Shown here piece by piece: positions 23,716 to 32,940 of a DNA stretch of 64,000 nt; within the stretch, counting starts at the first letter, position 1, and each line of letters begins with the position of its first letter. This stretch comes from Adiantum capillus-veneris (Eukaryota; Streptophyta; Polypodiopsida; Polypodiales; Pteridaceae). The notes under the pieces were generated by a model. That model searched no databases. It was not told the origin of the DNA and worked only from the letters and a program-made list of their open reading frames with translations. The stretch is taken from contig CM043961.1 in the NCBI GenBank assembly GCA_014529385.2, positions 12,276,478-12,340,477 of the forward strand, written 5' to 3'. The translations under genes were made by a program, and so were the position numbers.

Positions 23716-24384
23716 ATGGATGATGATGAGTTTCTTTCTTCTTTGTCACCCCAACAGAGATAGTAGTACGTGGAGCGTCATCGCTCTGGAGCACCATCAT
23801 GCGTTCCTACTCCTTTAGCGTCTCCCTCTGTTTCGGATCATTCAGCACACTCTGAAGCTTCGGTGTCGATGAGACGATCTTCACACTCGTTTAGGCACCC
23901 GACGCTCTAGTGGTGGCGACGGTTGTTGTTGTGGGGATGTCGCCGCCTCGACACCGCCTTGTGTTCGACGAGTCTCTTTACCTTCCCCTTCTTTGCTTGC
24001 CCCCACACCAGCCACGGCATAGCCATCTACACCAGGTTTTGCATGGCTGACGGCCGTTCCTCGCAGCCACACACCACTAGCTACTCCTCCAAGAGTCACT
24101 CCAGTCTACACTCCTCGCTTCGGGGCCCAAACTCCAGTGGAGACACCTGACGTCCGTACCCCCATCGACACGCCGCTAGAGACCCCTGCCAGGACATCCA
24201 GGTTGACGCATCACTAGCAAGAGGGCTTGCCTTACTCCGTCGACTTCAACAGCGGCATCATCTTGGATGATGAAGGCAAGAAGGTGATCTTGCGCATGCG
24301 CGGTCTTTGCTCTCAGGTGTTTAGATACTACATACTAAACACCTGGAGTGAAGTACCAAGTGATTTAAAAGACAGAGCCATCAG
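23716..24384 (+). pseudogene. 5' part of the outer Ptta/TNPA-like (Transposase_24) gene
   Basis: Starts with MDDDEFLSSLS at 23,716 and has stops within 20 codons. A Pro/Thr-rich segment follows in shifted frames (TPVETPDVRTPIDTP, about 24,130-24,180), then YSVDFNSGIILDDEGKKVIL and LNTWSEVPSDLKDRAISI up to 24,384. The frame is then cut by the inner CACTA and resumes at 30,546. The segment after the insertion matches the Ptta/En/Spm plant transposase family, so this is the second gene of the outer element, equivalent in position to TNPA. The Pro-rich N-terminus is missing from the inner copy. Confidence 0.8.
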
Positions 24385-24404
24385 CATCACTACAAGAGGC
24401 TATT

Positions 24405-24515
24405 CATATTAGCGACGCTCACACAGCGATGCTCAAAAAAAAAATCCCGGCGTCGCTATGAGCGTCGCAAATTTACAAGTAAATTTGTGACGCTCATAGC
24501 GACGCCGACTGGGCT
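24405..24515. repeat. Left subterminal repeats of the inner CACTA
   Basis: Copies of gcgacgctca, ggcgtcgctatgagcgtcgc and related inverted forms in about 110 bp behind the TIR. Confidence 0.8.
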
Positions 24516-24595
24516 AAAAAAATAACAGAGAGCGCCCAAAAACTCAGATCTCAGATCTGAGTTTTTCGGCGCCCTCAAGCAAGGAGCAGGTAACG

Positions 24596-24599
<4 letters not shown>

Positions 24600-24634
<35 letters not shown>

Positions 24635-24636
24635 CT

Positions 24637-24678
<42 letters not shown>

Positions 24679-25055
24679 AGAGGAAGGAGAGCCAGGTATG
24701 CTCCTTCCCTCTCCTCACTCTCATGTTCCCTTCCCCTCTTTCTCTGTCCCTCTCTCTCTCTCTCTCTCACACACACACATACACACACACATAGTGTTTT
24801 TGAGAGAGAGAGAGAGAGAGAGTACAAACATAAACAAAAACGCACACACACATACATAAACAAAGAATGCACACACACATTGAGAGAGGAAAAGAGAGAG
24901 AGAGAGCATGCATAAACAAAAAACGCACACATTGAGAGAGGAAAAGAGAGAGAGAACATGCATAAACAAAAAACGCACACATTGAGAGAGGAAAAGAGAG
25001 AGAAAACATGCATAAACAAAAAAACGCACACACATTGAGAGAGAAAGAGAGAGAA
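24600..25055. repeat. Compound CT/AC/GA microsatellite and 50-60 bp tandem repeats
   Basis: CT tract about 24,598-24,628, AC tract about 24,636-24,674, CT and AC tracts 24,749-24,793, GA tract 24,803-24,822. From about 24,830 to 25,055 come four or five tandem copies of a 53-60 bp unit containing cataaacaaaaaacgcacac and a short GA run. Long minus-strand open frames here are translations of the repeats, not genes. Confidence 0.9.
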
Positions 25056-25059
25056 ACTA

Positions 25060-25245
25060 ATTTAACGTCGTAGGAAACTAATTAAAATTAAAAGACCTAA
25101 AGATCTAGCCGACGAGGAGTTGAACTCAAGACCTATTATTCAAGAGGGAAATGGCATAACCAATCTATCATACTTGGCATGGGTGATAGAAAGGTTATAC
25201 CATTTATCTCTTTTTATTGGCACACACATCCACACACGCCCACAC
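25060..25245. repeat. tRNA-like repeat unit in the inner CACTA
   Basis: Related to the units at 17,831-18,226. The minus strand carries the A-box-like and B-box-like sequences (about 25,175-25,104), diverged by a few substitutions and a short insertion. Confidence 0.7.
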
Positions 25246-25440
25246 ACACAAGAAGAAGAGAGTTATAACGTCGTAGGAAACTATCCTAAAAGACGTTAAA
25301 GATTAGGTTAGATGTAGACTTACGTTAAATTAGATTTAGGTTTATTTAAGTTAAATTAGATTAGATTTAGGTTTATTTTTAAATAGATTTACGTTTATTT
25401 ACGCTAGATTTAGATTTACGTTATATTAGATTAGATTTAG
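25245..25440. repeat. Direct repeat flanking the captured gene, left copy
   Basis: From agaagaagagagtt through the ttagatttaggttta minisatellite. The first 140 bp recur nearly unchanged at 25,944-26,090, on the other side of the captured HIPP sequence. This suggests the capture or a later duplication placed the gene between two copies of the element's own sequence. Confidence 0.75.
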
Positions 25441-25806
25441 GTCTCCATAGACTGCGATGCCTGCATGAAGCGGGTGAAGAAAGCCCTCAATGGAATATAG
25501 GGTATTGCTGCCTTCACTCATGGTGGGCTCCGTCGATCCAAAAGTACTGGTGAAATGTCTTCAGAAGATAGGGAAGAAGGTGGATCTTCAGGGCGGCAAG
25601 AGTCACTACATCCCCGACACAATGACCATCTAAACAACCTTTAGTCATTCAACATCAACTTCAAAGTTAGTAACAAGAGCAAGAACGGTCTAAAGGGCCA
25701 ATTGCTGTCGTCAGATGTGGATGGAGATGAGGCAGCGTCATCGCCGGAAGTTAACTCTCACATCTTTAGTGATGAGAATGCCAACTCTTGCCGAGTTATG
25801 TGTTAA
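25441..25806 (+). pseudogene. Captured HIPP (heavy-metal-associated isoprenylated plant protein) gene copy
   Basis: HIPPs are plant metallochaperone-like proteins with an HMA fold and a C-terminal CaaX prenylation site. Frame 1 from 25,441 reads VSIDCDACMKRVKKALNGI, with the metal-binding C-X2-C (CDAC, 25,453-25,464), then a stop. In frame 2 from 25,520, MVGSVDPKVLVKCLQKIGKK is the second half of the HMA domain. In frame 1 again, the 3' end (25,760-25,803) reads HIFSDENANSCRVMC before TAA. The HIPP family typically ends FSDENPNAC-aaX, so CRVM is a former CaaX box whose stop codon appears changed from TGA to TGT. The strand between HMA halves is shortened, and stops occur at 25,498 and near 25,631. 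It has no relation to transposase and lies between direct repeats of element sequence, so it is a transduplicated host fragment. Confidence 0.85.
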
Positions 25807-26378
25807 ATCAGTTTTAAGGTTCTTATAATCCCTGTTAGTTTAGTTCTTTGTTTTTAATATAACATAATTTACGTTAGATTTAGATTTATGTTATATTAGA
25901 TTAGACTTAGGTTTATTTAGGTTTACCCACACACACACACACACAAGAAGAAGAGAGTTTTAACGTCGTAGGAAACTATCCCAAAAGACGTTAAAGATTA
26001 GGTTAGATGTAGACTTACGTTAAATTAGATTTAGGTTTATTTTTAGTTAGATTTACGTTTATTTAGATTTACGCTTATTTACGTTAGATCGAGTCCACGC
26101 AAGAATTACTTACGGTTTAGGGTTTAGAGTTAGACGAACAGTGAAAAGATCTACTGTGAAAAGATGTTAAGATGTTGTGAAGTGCTACAGCTAGAGAAGA
26201 GGCAAAGGGGTTTTGTCCACTACATGCAGTATCATGTAGACGTGGATCTGTAGATTTCTTGTATCCACAAATATAGGTATTGACCAATAAAGACGAGATT
26301 ATAACCCAGTGGTTCAGATCTCCGTGCACCTCTAGACCGAGGTGTGCGGGGATTGGACATGACTAGAGAATGTGAGGT

Positions 26379-26448
<70 letters not shown>

Positions 26449-26510
26449 GACGAAGAATGCCAATAGAATATTAAATTTGTTGTCCAGGTTATAAGATTTT
26501 TATCCTCATT
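25807..26510. other. 3' flank of the capture, repeat, and 5' region of the inner transposase gene
   Basis: 25,807-25,860 looks like the 3' untranslated remainder of the captured gene. 25,865-26,090 is the AT-rich minisatellite and the right copy of the direct repeat. 26,145-26,380 matches 19,060-19,300 of the outer element. GA tract at 26,379-26,446. Confidence 0.6.
26379..26446. repeat. (GA)n microsatellite
   Basis: About 68 bp of GA repeats just upstream of the inner transposase start codon. Confidence 0.97.
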
Positions 26511-28996
26511 ATGAGTAGTGACGAGGATGTGGGACCGTCCAACCGAAACACCTATCTCTCAACGAGGGTCTTATGTCCTTGTAATCAATGCAAGCATGCT
26601 GTGCGACGGACAAGACATGTTTCTTTGCAGCACGTTCGCAAATTTGGCGAGTTCGATCCATCTATTATAGATCGAGTTTTTGCCAATTATAACTCGTCGG
26701 ACTCTGACGCTGGCCAACAAGCAGCAATCTTGCAACCCAATAGACGTGTTCGCAGGCGCTTTGGTCAAGCAGCATATGTGAGGCCACAAGATGTAGCCTC
26801 TGACAGCTCGGGGGATGATCATGCAGAGCACATTCCCAACGAGGCAATGTTTGAGCCCGAGATTGATGAAATGATCGAGACGATCATGGATTCAGAAAGG
26901 CTTATCTATGATGATATGAAAAGTGAAGCCGATACGCCATTGTATAATGGAGCACGTATGTCTAGATTGAAAGCACTCCTGGTTCTTCTCAACATGCAGG
27001 CAAAGTTTGGATGGAGTGACACTAGCGTCACAACGCTTTTCAGGTGATCTATTACAATTAGTTTACTTTAATAAAACTCTAAATGTATAATGATCTGATA
27101 GATTTTTACACGACTGTATCGTATTTTTATGTTGTGTAGATTGCTTAAAGAGCACATACTACCAGCTGACAATGTGATGCCAGATTCCCGAGATGAAGCA
27201 AGAAAGATTTTGCGAAACTTGGGGATGGATTACAATTCTATCCACGCTTGTCCTAATGACTGCATTCTTTTCAGAGGGGAATACATAGACATGGAGAAGT
27301 GTCCGAAATGTGATTCTGAAAGATATCGAGTAGATCTCCACGGGACAAAAATTCCACAAAAGGTTTTGCGACATTTTCCTCTGCTTCCTCGCATCAAGCA
27401 TTTCTTCGAATGTAAGTCCATGGCCGCCCTAGCATCATGGCATGAGGAGAATAAATCTTCGGATGGTGTGCTACGAATTCCTGCAGATTGCGCAGCCTGG
27501 AAACATATAGATGGAACATGGTCGGATTTTGCCAGGAAGCTCGAAATTTGCGCTTTTGAGAAACATTTTCCTACTACCATGCTAACCATTCAGGTGCATC
27601 TTCTTGTTCACATAGTTGATGAGGTGGAAATAGCTGGCACAGTTCATTCCAGATGGATGTTCTTCTTAGAACGTTTCATGAAAACGCTTAAGGGATATGT
27701 GCATCAAAAGGCACGTCCGGAGGGTAGCATGGCAGAAGGTTGGTTGGTATCAGAGTCCCTAGTGTACATTGGAGAGTGGTTAGACGGATTTGATAAAGCC
27801 CGCGACACGCTATGGCGAACCATAGATGATGATCGCATATCTGGGATTGTCATGTGCAATCTCGGTGTTGAGAAGAAGATGACGGAAGATCTAGAGGCTA
27901 AAATCAACCGATTTTGCATGCTTCACAATCCAGTGATGCAAAAGTGGATTTCACAATATGAGGATGCAAAGCAAGAGCGACAAAGGGCACGAATCGAGTG
28001 GAGACGGGGAAGACGACCACCGATGCACTATCCGACGGTTCTGGAGAGCCTACCAACCTTCATGAGCTTAAGATGGTTGCACAACCAATTGAAAAGCGCA
28101 CAACAATGCGGTGACGAAGTGACCAAGGAAGAGTGGGAGTACTCTCGGGGTTGCGCGACCAAGGTAAGTTTGCAATGTACGACTAGCTAGTGACTTTATT
28201 TCTAAACGTTTGAACGGCCACTCGTAATCTTTGTTCGTTGTAGTATAAGTCATACACAGCAGCATGGTGTAAAGGTCGACATTTTAGGGTGGAACGAATC
28301 GACAAAAAGCGTTTTACTCAAGATTGTGGAATCATGGAAAAATTTGAACAGTTTAGTCGACGACGTTCCTCTGATGAAGATCCTGTGGTGGCGGAACTCA
28401 CTTACTTCGGCACGCTGCAAGAGATTTTGAGGATCGATTACAAAGGATTTTTTGTCTACTTGTTCGACGTGCAATGGTTCAAGATAATCATGGAGGGTCG
28501 CAACGCTACTGTGCGTAGAGGAGAGTCTGGTTTTCTTGAGGTGGATTCTACTAAGAAATGGACTGACCTAAGAGACACTTTCGTACTACCCGAGCATTGT
28601 GAACAAGTAAGTATGTAAATAGTTAACATCCCCCTTTTACAAGTTATGTGCTTGAAAGCTCTCATGTAAGTTATGTGGCTCTGGCAGGTAATATTTCATC
28701 CTACAAAGTCTACATCAAACTGGTGGTACGTCATAGAGGTAGCCCCTCGTAGTGCAAGGACGTATGAAGGCTACCATGTGCCAATCACAACGGCATCAAT
28801 GGAGGAGATCAGAGAAGATGCTCAATCAGAAGCCGCTGCAGTGGTGCCAGACGAGCATCAAGATGCTACTACTTTATATGGGGTGCATGCAGAGGAGCTA
28901 CAAAATGAAACAGAGGATATGTGTTTAAACGGAAAGGTCTATATAGATATAGGACGTTATGCTGAGTTATGCGAGGATGAGAGAGAGATCTCTTAA
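26511..28996 (+). CDS. TNP2-like CACTA protein lacking its catalytic core (four exons)
   Basis: Predicted exons 26,511-27,043, 27,140-28,163, 28,244-28,606 and 28,688-28,996, all with GT-AG introns and matching phase, give 742 codons without a stop. Exon 1 has the transposase-associated domain (VLCPCNQCKH). Exon 2 begins with the N-terminal TNP2 region (HACPNDC, KCPKCDSERYR, LPRIKHFFECKSMAALASWH) and then jumps, at EICAFEKHF near 27,550, straight to a DUF4218-like region (HLLVHIVDEV, RFMKTLKGYV). Exons 3-4 hold the DUF4216-like region (FFVYLFDVQWFKI). Compared with 19,436-23,143 it lacks about 1.25 kb, including the VNYNIPPWL and DPMHIFKNV blocks of the presumed DDE core. The junction keeps the frame. 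It cannot be a normal transposase; it may be a DNA-binding relic or a repressor-like derivative. Expression is unknown. Confidence 0.8.
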
Positions 28997-29130
28997 AGCC
29001 ACAAATATTGTATTTGAACAATTTTGCTCCGTGTTGTAAAAGCTCTGGCTCTCTAAGTACCTTCCATGGTGTATAACGCTCTTTTCTACTCGCGCTCACA
29101 TCTTTTGATTGAAAATTCTGAGTTTTCGAC

Positions 29131-29915
29131 TTGCCTCTTCTATCACTCAATTCATTGCGTCATTGTGATGACGGCAAGAAGGTGATCTTGCGCATGTGTG
29201 GTCTTTGCTCTCAGCTGTTTAGACACTACATACTAAACAAATGGAGTGAAGTACCAAGTGATTTAAAAAACAGAGTCATCAGCATACTTCATGATGAGTT
29301 TCCCGTTCCAACACGGGATCAACGCTAAGACCTGATGAAGATTCGAATGCGCGAATACTGCAAACACAAGCGTTCCGAAGTGCAAAAAGCAATCAAGCAT
29401 GGGTGGAACAGGCCAGATTGGATGGCCAAAGAAGATTGGAAGAATGCGAAGAAAGCAGCGCGCGAGAATCCTGACAAGTGGAAGCAACAAAAGGATGCAG
29501 CCAGAGCGCGAGTAGAGGCAGGGAGCTCACACCACTTGGGGAGTGGTGGATGGGCATCATTTGAGGCCGATTTTGTAAGTGTTTTCGCATTGCTCTTTAT
29601 GTTCGACAGTCTAGGGTTTATGAGTTTTTTAATTCTAACATAATGAAATCTTTGTATGTTTTGACAGTGGTCGATGACAGGACGTGATCCCACACTGTAC
29701 GAGCGCGAGTACGTAGGCAGGAAGGGCTTAAACGCCCTGATGGACATTCTCAGTTCTCGCGGCGGCATGGTTAGTATTAGGGTTTACTCTTTTCTATTTT
29801 TTGTATTGTTTTATAAATGTCGTTATATGTTTATACTTACTGAAAGCTGTCTTATTGTCTTTTTTTGTAGAATCCGACAGATACGCCGCTTGGACGCGAT
29901 GAGACGTCTGACTAG
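29131..29915 (+). pseudogene. Ptta/TNPA-like (Transposase_24) gene of the inner CACTA, 5' truncated
   Basis: The frame contains KKVILRMCGLCSQLFRHYIL and LNKWSEVPSDLKNR, a stop near 29,327, then REYCKHKRSEVQKAIKHGW and ENPDKWKQQKDAARARVEAG up to a donor at 29,574. A second exon at 29,668-29,769 reads MTGRDPTLYEREYVGRKG, and a third at 29,871-29,915 ends with a stop. The R..KHGW.....W and GR.PT..E..V.R blocks match plant transposase family Transposase_24 (Ptta/En/Spm). Compared with the outer copy, the Pro-rich N-terminus and the FNSGIIL segment are missing. With the stop and the lost start this is probably not functional. Confidence 0.75.
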
Positions 29916-29940
29916 ACGACGTCAGTTTAGCCGTAGCTAG

Positions 29941-30290
29941 ATAGCATTAGTTTAGGGTTTCTCATAGCTTATGTATCATGAGATGGATTTTATACGTCTT
30001 TTTGAACCATGTATATTATTACATTTGTCACCGCAGTTCATTTTGCCAATCAATTCTTTATGCCTATGATGTTGTACAATTGTCATTATTACATTTGCCA
30101 ATCAATTCATTTTGCCTATGATGTGTACAATTGTCAATTTTACGCTTGTCAATTTTGCAAACAATGCGTCTTGTGGGTGACTATTTTGGATCTATTATCT
30201 ACCCTTGCACTTTTTTAAAAAAGTGAATCAAGTACAATATGGTTGATGGGTGGCAGGGCATTCAATGCCCTGTCACCAAAAAAAAATTCT
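29941..30290. other. 3' noncoding region of the inner CACTA
   Basis: AT-rich sequence with imperfect repeats of tttgccaatcaattcattttgcc. It is alignable with 31,160-31,590 of the outer element. No gene. Confidence 0.6.
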
Positions 30291-30480
30291 CTCGGGCGTT
30301 GCTATAACCGTCGCTATATATGGCTTTGTAGCATCACTATGAGCGTCGCTATAGACTTCTGTTTAAACGTCGCTATAACCGTCGCTATATACGTCGCTAT
30401 AAGCGTCGCTATATAGCGACGTTTATAGCGACGCATATAGCGACGCTCTCGTAGCGACGCTATTAGCGACGTCGGGGGTT
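30291..30480. repeat. Right subterminal repeats of the inner CACTA
   Basis: At least ten copies, in both orientations, of gtcgctata/tatagcgacg within 190 bp. This is the densest array of the family's subterminal motif. Confidence 0.9.
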
Positions 30481-30545
30481 ATAAAAACCCAGTGTATTTC
30501 CGTCGTTAACAGCGTCACAAGAGCACACAACCTCTTGTAGTCAAT

Positions 30546-31150
30546 GCTGCATGACGAGTTTCCCGTTTCAACACGGGATGACCGGTCAATGAAGACCTAA
30601 TGAAGGTTCGAATGCGCGAATACTGCAAGCACAAGCGTTCCAAAGTGCAAAAAACAATTAAGCATGGGTGGAACAGACCAGATTGGCTGGCCAAAGAAGA
30701 TTGTAAGAATGCGAAGAAAGTAGCGCACGAAAATCCCGACAAGTGGAAGCAACAAAAGGAGGCAGCCAGAGCGCGAGTAGAGGCAAGGAGAGCGAGGAGT
30801 GGACATCATTTGAGGCCGATTTTGTAAGTGTTTTCGCATTGCTCTTTAGGTTTGATAGTTTAGGGTTTTTAAATTCTAATATAATGGATTCTTTGTATGT
30901 TTTGACAGTGGTCAATGACAGGACGCGACCCCACACCGTACGAGCGTGAGTACGTAGGTAGGAAGGGCTTAAATGCTCTGATGGACATTCTGAGTTCTCG
31001 CGGTGGCATGGTTAGTATTAGGGTTTACTTTCTATTTGTTGTATTGTTTAATAAGTTATATGTTTATACTTACAGAAAGCTGTCTTATTGTTTTTTTTTT
31101 GCAGAATCCGATAGATACGCCGCTTGGACATGATGAGACTGACGTCTGAT
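30546..31150 (+). pseudogene. 3' part of the outer Ptta/TNPA-like gene
   Basis: Resumes the gene broken at 24,384. It reads LHDEFPV-type sequence at 30,546-30,570, then MREYCKHKRSKVQKTIKHGW and ENPDKWKQQKEAARARVEAR to a donor at about 30,825, then MTGRDPTPYEREYVGRKG (30,909-31,010) and a last short exon (about 31,105-31,150). Frame breaks differ from those in the inner copy, so the copies decayed independently. Confidence 0.8.
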
Positions 31151-31589
31151 TAGACGACGTCAGTTTAGCCGTAGTTAGATAGCATTAGTTTCCTTTTGTC
31201 ATAGCATATGTATCATGAGATGACGTTTATACATCTTTTTGTAACTATTGAAAAACTATGAATATTTTTTCAATAATGACAATGGTGTTGTAACTATTAC
31301 ATTTGCAAAGTTTAACAATCAAGTGATTTTGCCTATGATGTGTATAATTGTCATTGATTTACTTTTGTCAGTTTTGTATCTTTATTTTGCAAACAATACT
31401 ATGGATGATGGAGTTAATGGTTGTATTGTCTTGTGGGTGACTACTTTGGGTCTATATCTAATCTTGCACTTTCTTTCAAAGGTGAATCTGGGCTTATCTT
31501 GGATTCATTTAGGTTTACTCAATTATTGAAACATTCAATATGGTTGATGGGTGGCAGGGCATTCAATGTTCTGCCACCAATTTTTTTTT

Positions 31590-31829
31590 CTCTCGGGCGT
31601 CGCTATGAGCATCGTTATATAAAGCTCTGCAACATCGCCATAAACGGCGCTATAGGTGGCCTGTAACGTCGCTATGATTGTCGCTATATAGCGACGATTA
31701 TAGCAACACTCACAGCGACGTTCCCATATCAACGCTGTTAACGACGGTCTTAGTGACGCCGAGAAGTATAAAAACCCAATGTATTTCCGTCGCTAACAGC
31801 GTCACAAGTGCACACAACCTCTTGTAGTG
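31590..31829. repeat. Right subterminal repeats and TIR of the outer CACTA
   Basis: Copies of gtcgctat/agcgacg in both orientations followed by the TIR ending at 31,829. More degenerate than the array at 30,291-30,480. Confidence 0.85.
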
Positions 31830-31832
31830 TAT

Positions 31833-32940
31833 GAAACTATTTTAGTTAATTTGGCACTAGTTTTCTTGCTATCTTAAAATGGGCAATAAGTTAAACTACT
31901 ACTCTTAACTACTCAACTTAGACCTTATTAACAAAGTTGCTCTCATTCATGGATGGTTGTAATAATAGTAAAAGTTGTTCCAAAATGCTAACGGCATCAT
32001 TTGCCATCCTCATCTTGGGGAAGACTTCTTCAAGTTAAACGTTTTCTTGCTTGTTGCATCCATGTAGAGGTGTGATAAAGATAGAAGCATTGCATATGTA
32101 TTCTAAGAGATGACTTGCATAGTACTAGAGAGCAATCAAAAGGCAGTTGTTTTAGTGACACTCCAAAGTGTTTCAAAGATCAAATCGACATCCACAATCA
32201 CTTAGTAGATGATTTGCACCCAAAAAGTTATGATGATAATTCTATAGGAAGTTACACAAAGAGTTATAATGATAATTCTACTGATCAAGCCATTTATGGA
32301 CTTCCAAAGAATCATTGGAAGAGCATCTACTCTAGCTTGGGGACGATTGGTAGAGCATCTACTCTGAGTTGAGGAATCATATCTAAACAATTGATTTCAC
32401 TGACCGCACTCTTTAACAACCGTATCTGCAATCAAATGAACCTAAAATTTGAGCAAGAGATGTAATTGAGGCACATTCCCTGGACCATAACACAAAATTG
32501 TCAAGGATCACATGCATGTGAGTGACTTGTTGCCATACTGGTGTAGATTGCTTCTCAAAAGCCGTCGGGACATTTATTTCGACTGCAATATTATAGGCAA
32601 GGGTTCCCAAGGTTTGAAGGTTCACAATGTGAATCTTTGGGTGATGGGTTCACAACTTGTATATTGCTACTTAAGTGCCTTTGAAGCAACATGATCCCCA
32701 ACTCCATTCATTTAGATCCCAAGCCCTCAAGGCTCATTGGGATGATGCCATGTCTATAGCAAGCATCATGATCAAGATGCACACCCCACGGTAAAGGATT
32801 CGAATTGTATAAAAGGCGATTTCCGAAGGCGGCCGGTTTTCTTGTTAAGGTTGTTGACACCATAGCTTGCGTCCGGTACTCAATTGTTGCCCTATTAGTG
32901 AATGCACGGACGTGGGCAGCACTGAAGGACAAAGTGAAAC
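31833..32940. other. Intergenic region 3' of the NHL gene
   Basis: No recognised gene. Short frames on both strands (32,115-32,372 plus, 32,413-32,625 minus) match nothing I know. A small imperfect direct repeat (tatgatgataattctat) occurs near 32,225-32,280. The part nearest 32,940 should hold the 3' untranslated region of the NHL gene. Confidence 0.4.

Larger units (their letters stand above)
24388..30542 (+). mobile_element. Inner CACTA transposon nested in the outer one
   Basis: Left end CACTACAAGAGG at 24,388; right end CCTCTTGTAGTC ending 30,542 (last base C instead of G). Flanking target triplets are cat (24,385-24,387) and aat (30,543-30,545), one mismatch. Removing the element rejoins DRAISI... 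with the LHDEFPV frame of the outer second gene exactly as that gene reads uninterrupted at 29,250-29,310. The 6,155-bp element shares TIRs, subterminal motif, tRNA-like units, TNP2-like gene and Ptta gene with its host element, so this is self-nesting within one family. It also carries a captured host gene (25,441-25,806). Its TNP2-like gene lacks the catalytic centre. Confidence 0.95.
17407..31829 (+). mobile_element. Outer CACTA (En/Spm) DNA transposon, interrupted
   Basis: The left end CACTACAAGAGG (17,407) and right end CCTCTTGTAGTG (ending 31,829) are perfect 12-bp terminal inverted repeats of the CACTA superfamily. The flanks carry an identical 3-bp target duplication (tat, 17,404-17,406 and 31,830-31,832). 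Inside are subterminal copies of a gtcgctat/agcgacg motif, a TNP2-type transposase pseudogene (19,436-23,143) and a second, Ptta/TNPA-like gene split by a nested relative at 24,388-30,542. Without the nested copy the element is about 8.3 kb, a normal size for an autonomous CACTA. Stops in both genes mean it no longer encodes its own transposase. Confidence 0.95.

Noticed and set aside
24456-25035. Long minus-strand open frames of up to 191 codons rich in Cys, Leu, Phe and Ser
   Set aside because: They are translations of CT, AC and 53-60 bp tandem repeats; all frames stay open because the repeat has no stops.
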